From SMWC01 sp045561055 (GTDB lineage Bacteria; Pseudomonadota; Gammaproteobacteria; Steroidobacterales; Rariloculaceae), in the NCBI GenBank assembly GCA_045561055.1, contig JBJKYL010000008.1, positions 1 to 21,791 on the forward strand: a stretch of DNA of 21,791 nt. Direction: 5' to 3'. Both the position numbers and the translations under genes were made by a program. Shown one piece after another: positions 15,934 through 21,791 of this stretch (position 1 is its first letter; every line of letters starts with the position of its first letter). The notes under the pieces are model-generated. The model saw only the letters and a program-made list of their open reading frames with translations, had not been told where the DNA came from and ran no database searches.

Positions 15934-15942
15934 GGAGGTGAT
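15934..15942 (+). promoter_or_regulatory. Extended Shine-Dalgarno sequence of metX
   Basis: GGAGGTGAT is a nine-base match to the 16S rRNA anti-Shine-Dalgarno tail. It lies too close to the GTG at 15932 and the ATG at 15941 to serve them. Its core GGAGG ends 8 nt before the GTG at 15947, which decides that start. Confidence 0.7.
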
Positions 15943-15946
15943 GACG

Positions 15947-17038
15947 GTGAGTAGAGCCCGCCAACATGTAACATTAGAAGGTGAATTTCCGCTTCATCGC
16001 GGTGGTAGTCTAGTTCGTCCGACGCTCGCGTATGAGATATGGGGAGAGCTCAACGATCGCCGTGACAATGCAGTGCTATTGTTTACCGGGTTGTCACCCT
16101 CGGCACACGCTGCTTCGTCCCCGGCGGACCCTTCGCCGGGTTGGTGGGAGGAGATGATTGGTCCTGGCCGTTCGATCGATACCCGGCGATACTTCGTAGT
16201 TTGTGTGAACTCGCTCGGTAGCTGCTTCGGCTCCACTGGTGCTGCTTCAGTCAATCCAGAAACTGGGAAACCGTATCGACTGACCTTCCCAGTTCTCTCG
16301 TTAGAGGATGTAGCGAGAGGCAGCTGGGAAGTTCTACAGCATCTAGGTATAGAGCGTGTCAAGTTTACAATTGGTCCATCGATGGGGGGCATGAGCGCGA
16401 TTGCTTTTGAAATTTTGTTTCCGGGCCGGTCTGACGGACTGCTCGTGATTTCATCAGGAGCGCGGTCATTGCCGTTTGCGATAGCTCTGCGGTCGCTACA
16501 GCGTGAGATGATTCGCCGCGACCCGAATTGGCAGGAGGGAGACTACGGCGCTGATACGATGCCCCTTGTTGGAATGCGATTGGCTCGGAAGCTCGGCATG
16601 ATCACGTATCGTTCCGCAGAGGAATGGCGAGCGCGTTTTAGTAGAGAGCGAGCTTCGGAAGAATGTGAGCCAGATGATCCGTTTGGTATTGATTTTGAGA
16701 TTGAGGCCTATCTTGATCATCACGCGAACAAGTTTACGGGCCAGTTTGATCCAAATTGCTACCTCTATCTATCGCGCGCTAGCGATCTATTCGATGTTGC
16801 GGATCATGGTTCAACTATAGAGGCTGGATTGGCAAAGATCGAGGCAAAGCGTGTCATGATCGTCGGTGTACAGAGCGACTTTTTATTTCCTCCGCACCAG
16901 CAGCAAGAACTTGCAACGCAGCTATCGGTCGCCGGAAGTGAGACAGAATACATTGAGCTGGAGTCAATCCAGGGTCACGACTCGTTTCTCGTTGATATGG
17001 ATCGGTTTAGGCCAACCATTGCTCGTTTTATGGCTTGA
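15947..17038 (+). CDS. metX: MetX-family acyltransferase, probably L-serine O-succinyltransferase
   Basis: This is an alpha/beta-hydrolase acyltransferase of the homoserine O-acetyltransferase family. The frame is open from 15932, but the ribosome binding site favours the GTG at 15947 (363 residues). Numbering from 15932, the nucleophile is S150 in GPSMGG, the acid is D316 in VQSDFLFP and the base is H349 in QGHDSFL. The segments LFTGLSPSAHAAS, GWWEEMIGPG and CVNSLGSCFGSTG match, from memory, the Xanthomonas-type enzymes shown to be serine O-succinyltransferases. Typical homoserine acetyltransferases have LTGDQH-like sequence in that region. Its product would feed cysteine or methionine synthesis. 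Family and triad are certain; substrate specificity is inference. It stands alone between der and the convergent xseA. Confidence 0.9.
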   Translation: MSRARQHVTLEGEFPLHRGGSLVRPTLAYEIWGELNDRRDNAVLLFTGLSPSAHAASSPADPSPGWWEEMIGPGRSIDTRRYFVVCVNSLGSCFGSTGAASVNPETGKPYRLTFPVLSLEDVARGSWEVLQHLGIERVKFTIGPSMGGMSAIAFEILFPGRSDGLLVISSGARSLPFAIALRSLQREMIRRDPNWQEGDYGADTMPLVGMRLARKLGMITYRSAEEWRARFSRERASEECEPDDPFGIDFEIEAYLDHHANKFTGQFDPNCYLYLSRASDLFDVADHGSTIEAGLAKIEAKRVMIVGVQSDFLFPPHQQQELATQLSVAGSETEYIELESIQGHDSFLVDMDRFRPTIARFMA

Positions 17039-17053
17039 AAATTTTGGTTATAG

Positions 17054-18445
17054 CTAAGGTTTTTTCGTTTCGTCTTTTGCCGGACGTGATTCATCTACCG
17101 TGGCGATGAGTTCTCCGCGTGAAAGGCGGACTATTATGCTGCTTCCGATTTCCACAGCTGAAGTGTCGGTAACGATTCCGCCGTGCGTAGCGAGCGTGAC
17201 TATGGCATAGCCGCGATCGAGTGTTCCGAGCGGACTGACCGTCTGTAAGGCTCGCGCCGCAAGTTCCAGTCGTGCTTTCTTGTGTCCGATACGCTTGAGC
17301 ATTGCGTGCTCGAGGTTATGGGCGCTCCATCGGTAGCGACTGTTCAGGTCTATAAGTCGTCGCTGGGGTGTTATCCCTCTAAGTGCCGCGGCAAGTTTGC
17401 CGAGACGCGTCTTGTGTCCTGATAGTAGCCGCTGCGAACTGAGTTGAAGCCGAACTTCGAGATCATCGAGCCGCTGCGTCGATTCACGCAGTTGGACCCC
17501 GGGGTGACTGCGAGACAGACGATGGCCTAGGTTTATCGATAGCGCTTTTGCTATAGCGAGCTGATGAGTAGCAGCTCGCGACAAGCGTTGAGATAAGCGG
17601 TTAAGCGAAGTGAGCCACTCAGACTGTTCAGGTGCCGCAAGCTCAGCTGCCGCCGAGGGTGTAGGTGCACGAACATCTGCGACGAAATCTGCAATCGTAA
17701 AGTCTACCTCGTGGCCTACAGCCGAAATTACCGGTGTCTCTATTGCGGCCAACGCTCGGGCTACCACCTCTTGGTTGAATGACCACAAATCCTCGAGAGA
17801 TCCGCCACCGCGTGCGAGGATTAATAGGTCACAATCACCTCGGCCATCTGCGAGCTTCAGCATCTCAGCAATCTGCTCGGCCGCTCCTTCACCCTGGACG
17901 GGCGTTGGGTACACGAGAACTTTTACGGCTGGAAATCGTCTTCGCAATATCGTCAGGATGTCGCGAACGGCAGCACCGCTTGGAGAGGTAATTACACCGA
18001 CACGTCTTGGAAAGACGGGGAGTGGTTTTTTACGCTCGGTATCGAACAAACCCTCCGTTGCTAGTTTGCGCTTAAGTTCTTCGAATTGCCGGCGTAACTG
18101 GCCCTCGCCAGCCTCCTCGAGGAAATCGACGACCATTTGGAACTCGCCCCTAGTTTCGTAAAGGCTGATGCGTCCGCGCGCAAGTATTTGTTTGCCGTTC
18201 TCGGGCGAGAATTGTAGGGTACGATTGTGCTGACGGAACATCGCACACCGGATCTGCGCGCTATCATCTTTGAGGCTCCAGTACATATGTCCGGAAGACG
18301 GCCTCGCGAGATTTGAGACCTCGCCCTCGACCCATATCACGCCAAAGCATTTCTCGATCAGGCGCCGTGCTTCTCGATTTAGCTCGGATACCGTAAACAC
18401 CTCCCGCTGAGGTACCAGATTCAGAGCGTCGCTGTGGAGTTCCAT
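17054..18445 (-). CDS. xseA: Exodeoxyribonuclease VII large subunit XseA
   Basis: XseA is the catalytic subunit of exonuclease VII, which degrades single-stranded DNA to acid-soluble oligonucleotides. The 463 residues compare with 456 in E. coli. An N-terminal OB-fold covers about 15-110 (FTVSELN, then GEVSNLARPSSGHMYWSLKD). The catalytic domain carries VITSPSGAAVRD (151-162), ARGGGSLEDLWSFN (211-224) and AVGHEVDFTIADFVADVRAPTPSAAAEL (242-269). A charged helical C-terminus follows. The small subunit XseB is not in this window. The gene converges on metX with only 15 nt between stops and diverges from guaB. No ribosome binding site precedes the ATG, and TATACT stands 6 nt before it. Confidence 0.97.
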   Translation of the reverse strand: MELHSDALNLVPQREVFTVSELNREARRLIEKCFGVIWVEGEVSNLARPSSGHMYWSLKDDSAQIRCAMFRQHNRTLQFSPENGKQILARGRISLYETRGEFQMVVDFLEEAGEGQLRRQFEELKRKLATEGLFDTERKKPLPVFPRRVGVITSPSGAAVRDILTILRRRFPAVKVLVYPTPVQGEGAAEQIAEMLKLADGRGDCDLLILARGGGSLEDLWSFNQEVVARALAAIETPVISAVGHEVDFTIADFVADVRAPTPSAAAELAAPEQSEWLTSLNRLSQRLSRAATHQLAIAKALSINLGHRLSRSHPGVQLRESTQRLDDLEVRLQLSSQRLLSGHKTRLGKLAAALRGITPQRRLIDLNSRYRWSAHNLEHAMLKRIGHKKARLELAARALQTVSPLGTLDRGYAIVTLATHGGIVTDTSAVEIGSSIIVRLSRGELIATVDESRPAKDETKKP

Positions 18446-18451
18446 AAGGGT

Positions 18452-18457
18452 AGTATA
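18452..18457 (-). promoter_or_regulatory. Candidate -10 box giving a leaderless xseA transcript
   Basis: On the minus strand TATACT is followed by six bases (ACCCTT) and then the xseA ATG. At the normal -10 to start-site distance, transcription would begin at the A of the ATG. No Shine-Dalgarno sequence is present upstream. The -35 position holds no good match (GAGCAC at 17-nt spacing). Confidence 0.35.
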
Positions 18458-18503
18458 AGTAGTGATGAATTTGTGTGCTCGGAGACGTTAACCTAAGGAT
18501 ACG

Positions 18504-18515
18504 ATAGCTAGCTAT
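18504..18515. repeat. 12-bp perfect palindrome in the xseA/guaB intergenic region
   Basis: ATAGCTAGCTAT is its own reverse complement. It lies between the two divergent genes, 59 nt upstream of the xseA ATG and 113 nt upstream of the guaB ATG. It could be a repressor half-site pair or chance; no known operator is recognised. Confidence 0.3.
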
Positions 18516-18547
18516 TGTCGCTGCGCGTCGCTAAGTAAGCTGTCATT

Positions 18548-18572
18548 CCAACATTGATGCATGCAATGTGGG
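18548..18572. promoter_or_regulatory. 25-bp dyad-symmetric element upstream of guaB
   Basis: CC-n-ACATTG on the left and CAATGT-n-GG on the right pair at eight of nine positions, around a 7-nt centre (ATGCATG). The element overlaps the region expected to hold the guaB -35 box if TAGAAT at 18584-18589 is the -10. That position suits a repressor operator for the guaBA operon. It does not resemble the E. coli PurR consensus, so the regulator, if any, is unknown. Confidence 0.45.
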
Positions 18573-18583
18573 TGACGGGGGCG

Positions 18584-18589
18584 TAGAAT
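18584..18589 (+). promoter_or_regulatory. Candidate -10 box of guaB-guaA
   Basis: TAGAAT (five of six to TATAAT) lies 39 nt before the guaB ATG. ATGCAA at 18561-18566 is a poor -35 at 17-nt spacing and overlaps the right arm of the dyad element. Confidence 0.3.
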
Positions 18590-18628
18590 GGATCGATTAC
18601 ACGCGCTAGGCGTATCTCGGAGCTGTCC

Positions 18629-20098
18629 ATGCGAATCACCCATGAAGCGCTAACCTTCGACGACGTGCTACTGCGGCCAGCTTATTCCGAGGTTCTACCT
18701 CGGGAAGTCGATCTCACGACGCATTTAACGGAATCCCTGTCTCTCAATATACCGATCGTATCGGCGGCTATGGATTCGGTTACCGAAGCCCGTTTGGCGA
18801 TCGCGCTAGCTCAGGAAGGCGGTATCGGGATTATCCACAAAAATATGTCCTCGGATGAACAGGCATGGCATGTATCACGCGTCAAGAAGTTCGAGAGTGG
18901 AATAATTAGTGACCCGATCACAGTAGCGCCTAACGCGACCATTCGGGAAGTTAACGCGTTGACTGAGGCAAACAAAATTTCTGGTGTTCCGGTCGTAGCG
19001 GGATCGGATCTGGTCGGCATCGTAACAAATAGGGATCTGCGTTTCGAAACTCAGTTGGAAGCATCCGTAGTTTCAGTTATGACGCCGAAAGAAAAGCTTG
19101 TTACGGTTCAGGAAGGTGCCGGTAAGGATGAGGTGCTGACGTTGTTGCATCGTCACAGAATCGAGAAAGTTCTCGTTGTCGATGGCAGCTTTCAACTCCG
19201 CGGCATGATTACAGCTAAGGATTTCCAGAAGGCTACTGATTATCCTCGCGCATCGAAGGACGCAAAGGGTGCGCTACGTGTAGGTGCAGCAGTTGGTACT
19301 GGTGTCGATACCCCCGAGAGAGTAGACGCACTGCTTACCGCGGGTGTTGATGTGGTCGTCGTCGATACCGCACATGGTCACACGAAAAGCGTTATCGAGC
19401 GTGTTAGACAGATCAAGCATGAGCACAAGGATGCACAACTCATCGTCGGTAATATTGTCACGGCAGAAGCCGCTAAGGCGCTAGTTGATGCGGGTGCCGA
19501 TGGTGTTAAAGTAGGGATTGGGCCTGGTTCGATCTGTACCACTCGTGTCGTAGCTGGAGTTGGCGTCCCGCAGATTTCTGCCGTAGCCGAGGTAACGGAG
19601 GCCCTTTCCGGCACAGGTATTCCGGTCATCTCAGATGGTGGAATTCGTTATTCGGGCGATATTGCTAAAGCTATCGTTGCCGGCGCCCACTGCACGATGA
19701 TTGGTGGATTGTTCGCCGGAACGGAAGAATCACCCGGCGAAGTTGAGTTGTATCAGGGACGGTCCTACAAGTCATATCGCGGTATGGGCTCTATTGCGGC
19801 AATGACTCAGCGGCATGGTTCGTCCGATCGATATTTTCAGGACGCGAGCGAAGAGTTGGAAAAGCTTGTTCCTGAAGGAATAGAGGGACGGGTACCCTAT
19901 AAGGGAAATTTGACGGCTATTGTTCAGCAGTTGATCGGCGGGGTACAGGCTGCGATGGGTTATACGGGTAGTCGAAGCATCAATGAGCTTCGCACTAAAC
20001 CATCATTCGTCCGTATTACCGGCGCTGGTCGAAAAGAGAGTCACGTCCACGATGTGACTATAACGAAGGAACCGCCGAACTACCGTATGGCGGAGTAA
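18629..20098 (+). CDS. guaB: Inosine-5'-monophosphate dehydrogenase GuaB
   Basis: GuaB oxidises IMP to XMP with NAD, the committed step of guanine nucleotide synthesis. The 489 residues match the E. coli length of 488. The TIM-barrel begins with EALTFDDVLLRPAYSEVLP. A pair of CBS domains is inserted at about 93-203 (SDPITVAPNATIREV, then GMITAKDFQKA). The catalytic loop GIGPGSICTTRVVAGVGVPQ (297-316) has C303. The mobile flap SSDRYFQD carries R401 and Y402. The C-terminal region is SGLR-like (TGSRSINEL). GGAG at 18619-18622 is spaced 6 nt from the ATG. guaA follows after 4 nt, so the two form an operon. Confidence 0.99.
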   Translation: MRITHEALTFDDVLLRPAYSEVLPREVDLTTHLTESLSLNIPIVSAAMDSVTEARLAIALAQEGGIGIIHKNMSSDEQAWHVSRVKKFESGIISDPITVAPNATIREVNALTEANKISGVPVVAGSDLVGIVTNRDLRFETQLEASVVSVMTPKEKLVTVQEGAGKDEVLTLLHRHRIEKVLVVDGSFQLRGMITAKDFQKATDYPRASKDAKGALRVGAAVGTGVDTPERVDALLTAGVDVVVVDTAHGHTKSVIERVRQIKHEHKDAQLIVGNIVTAEAAKALVDAGADGVKVGIGPGSICTTRVVAGVGVPQISAVAEVTEALSGTGIPVISDGGIRYSGDIAKAIVAGAHCTMIGGLFAGTEESPGEVELYQGRSYKSYRGMGSIAAMTQRHGSSDRYFQDASEELEKLVPEGIEGRVPYKGNLTAIVQQLIGGVQAAMGYTGSRSINELRTKPSFVRITGAGRKESHVHDVTITKEPPNYRMAE

Positions 20099-20102
20099 AT
20101 TA

Positions 20103-21689
20103 ATGAAAACACGACGTCGTGCCGAGGACTCACGAGCCCCCGACAGCGCTCGGATATTGATTGTCGATTTTGGTTCGCAATATACGCATCTGATCGCGCG
20201 TCGTGTGCGAGAGGCTGGGGTATATAGCGAGATTCATCCTTACGATTTGTCCGCAGAAGAGCTGAACGCATTCAATGCCGCTGGGATCATCCTGTCCGGT
20301 GGACCGGAATCGGTAGCTGAGGACGATGCGCCAGGCGTCAGTGACGCTATCATCGAGTCTGGTGTCCCTCTTCTAGGGATCTGTTACGGCATGCAGGCGC
20401 TAGCAACAAAACTCGGCGGTAGTGTGGAATCGGCCGAACATCGGGAATTCGGATATGCTGAGGTCACATTAAACGGTAGTAACCAGTTACTCGATGGTGT
20501 TGCATCTTCGCAAAAGAAACTCAAAGTATGGATGAGCCATGGAGACCGCGTCGATAAACTCCCCGACGAATTTCAGGTAATTGCGTCTTCGGTAAATGCT
20601 CCGTTGGCCGGCATGGCCGACATGACGCGTAATTATTATGGCCTACAGTTTCACCCGGAAGTGACGCACACCGAGAACGGTCAGAAGATTATCGAACATT
20701 TTGTGCATGGTGTATGTGCTTGCCCTAGCGACTGGACACCGGCAAATATCATCGAAGACCACATTGACCGTATTCGCGCTGAGGTTGGATCGCAGTCAGT
20801 ACTATTGGGATTGTCTGGTGGTGTCGATTCTTCGGTTGTTGCGGCATTACTCCATGAGGCAATCGGTGATCAGCTCATCTGTGTTTTTGTCGACAATGGC
20901 TTATTGCGCTTGAACGAGGGTGATCAAGTGATGGGTGCTTTCGACTCGGATATGGGGTTACGTGTTATACGCGTCGATGCCGAGACAGAATTCCTAAGTG
21001 CACTTGCCGGTACCGCTGATCCTGAGGAAAAACGCAAGATTATTGGTAAGACCTTCATCGACGTCTTTGAGCGTGAGGCTGAAAAACTTACGAATGTGCA
21101 TTGGCTCGCGCAGGGCACCATTTATCCGGATGTTATTGAATCGGCCGGTGCGGCGACCGGAAAAGCGCATGTGATTAAGTCGCATCATAACGTGGGGGGG
21201 TTGCCGGAACGAATGAAGCTCAAGCTCGTTGAGCCGCTTCGTGATCTTTTCAAAGACGAGGTTCGTGAGATTGGAAAAAACTTGGGTCTGCCTAACCAGT
21301 TGATTGAGCGTCACCCCTTTCCGGGGCCTGGACTTGGAGTTCGTATTCTCGGAGAGGTGAAAAAAGAATATGCCAATTTGCTTCGCAGGGCAGATGATAT
21401 TTTTGTCGGTGAATTAAGGAGGCAGGGGTTGTACGATGAGGTGAGCCAGGCATTCGCTGTATTCCTGCCCGTCAAATCCGTTGGCGTGATGGGCGACGGT
21501 AGGCGTTATGATTATGTTATTGCATTACGAGCAGTAGAGACGGTGGATTTTATGACTGCTCGATGGGCGCGCTTGCCGTACGAATTCCTCGATCGAGTAT
21601 CAAACAGGATAATAAACGAGATCCCTGGTATCTCTAGGGTTACCTACGATATTTCTACGAAGCCACCGGCGACTATCGAGTGGGAATAG
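20103..21689 (+). CDS. guaA: GMP synthase (glutamine-hydrolysing) GuaA
   Basis: GuaA aminates XMP to GMP using glutamine and ATP. The 528 residues compare with 525 in E. coli. The class I glutamine amidotransferase domain (about 17-205) begins RILIVDFGSQYTHLIARRVRE, with nucleophile C94 in GICYGMQ and the H184/E186 pair in FHPEVTH. The ATP-pyrophosphatase domain has the P-loop LSGGVDSS (237-244). The C-terminal dimerisation domain ends KPPATIEWE exactly as in E. coli. The N-terminus is a charged, basic extension of about 16 residues. The GGAG ribosome binding site at 20092-20095 lies inside the end of guaB, which indicates coupled translation. Confidence 0.99.
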   Translation: MKTRRRAEDSRAPDSARILIVDFGSQYTHLIARRVREAGVYSEIHPYDLSAEELNAFNAAGIILSGGPESVAEDDAPGVSDAIIESGVPLLGICYGMQALATKLGGSVESAEHREFGYAEVTLNGSNQLLDGVASSQKKLKVWMSHGDRVDKLPDEFQVIASSVNAPLAGMADMTRNYYGLQFHPEVTHTENGQKIIEHFVHGVCACPSDWTPANIIEDHIDRIRAEVGSQSVLLGLSGGVDSSVVAALLHEAIGDQLICVFVDNGLLRLNEGDQVMGAFDSDMGLRVIRVDAETEFLSALAGTADPEEKRKIIGKTFIDVFEREAEKLTNVHWLAQGTIYPDVIESAGAATGKAHVIKSHHNVGGLPERMKLKLVEPLRDLFKDEVREIGKNLGLPNQLIERHPFPGPGLGVRILGEVKKEYANLLRRADDIFVGELRRQGLYDEVSQAFAVFLPVKSVGVMGDGRRYDYVIALRAVETVDFMTARWARLPYEFLDRVSNRIINEIPGISRVTYDISTKPPATIEWE

Positions 21690-21778
21690 GGCGATACTTA
21701 ATAAATACTTGTAAAAAATTTTAAAAAGTACGCCGATACAGATTAATTCAACAAGAATTACTTACCAGAGGTGCCTGA

Positions 21779-21791
21779 ATGAAACTAATGA
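21779..21791 (+). CDS. Possible start of a further gene (3'-partial)
   Basis: An ATG at 21779 is preceded at 7 nt by GAGG (21768-21771), a good ribosome binding site, and reads MKLM before the window ends. It follows a 90-nt AT-rich stretch after guaA in which I find no GC-rich terminator hairpin. Nothing can be said about the product. Confidence 0.3.

Noticed and set aside
17610..18161. 183-codon open frame on the plus strand inside xseA
   Set aside because: It is antisense to the conserved catalytic domain of XseA and is rich in Ser, Ala and Arg, as expected from a reverse-frame shadow.
21690..21778. Possible terminator after guaA in the A/T-rich stretch
   Set aside because: The A and T runs are not part of a GC-containing hairpin, so there is no intrinsic-terminator structure.
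1..21791. Mobile element, CRISPR, toxin-antitoxin, defence system or tRNA/rRNA gene
   Set aside because: I read all intergenic regions and both strands and found no transposase, integrase, direct-repeat array, tRNA-like cloverleaf or defence-type protein; the window is conserved backbone.

Overview
The window is a compact chromosomal backbone segment of a gammaproteobacterium, with roughly even GC by eye and GTG and TTG starts in use. The gene order supports this: queA-tgt-yajC-secD-secF, trmJ next to isc genes, rlmN-rodZ-hisS-yfgM-bamB-der, and xseA divergent from guaB-guaA. The acyltransferase at about 15.9-17.0 kb resembles the serine O-succinyltransferase branch of the MetX family that I associate with Xanthomonadales. 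I would therefore place the host in or near that part of the Gammaproteobacteria. This placement is inference from remembered family sequences, not from a search.

Layout. 1-5034 (+): 3' part of queA, tgt, yajC, secD, secF (queuosine tRNA modification, then the Sec translocase auxiliary complex). 5122-5922 (-): suhB. 6031-8707 (+): trmJ, an IscS-type cysteine desulfurase, an IscU-like protein, iscA. 8745-10276 (+): ndk and rlmN. 10379-14383 (+): rodZ, hisS, yfgM, bamB. 14402-15791 (+): der, broken by a one-base frameshift in a C run. 15947-17038 (+): metX-type acyltransferase. 17054-18445 (-): xseA. 18629-21689 (+): guaB and guaA. The last bases may start another gene. Coding density is very high: there is no gap over 300 bp, and I see no tRNA, rRNA, CRISPR array, insertion sequence or prophage.

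How the genes fit together. Most are housekeeping genes for RNA modification and translation (queA, tgt, trmJ, iscS, rlmN, hisS, der), envelope biogenesis (yajC-secD-secF, rodZ, yfgM-bamB) and nucleotide metabolism (ndk, guaB, guaA).

The most unusual item is the short isc cluster. The IscU-like scaffold has lost four of the five canonical cluster-ligand residues and the chaperone-recognition motif. Its partner desulfurase has a shortened C-terminal tail, and iscR, hscB, hscA and fdx are absent from the cluster. Other points of interest are the der frameshift, the absence of pilF and ispG from their usual positions, a 25-bp dyad upstream of guaB, a probable leaderless xseA start, and structured leader DNA before metX. 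I found no clear new defence or mobile system.
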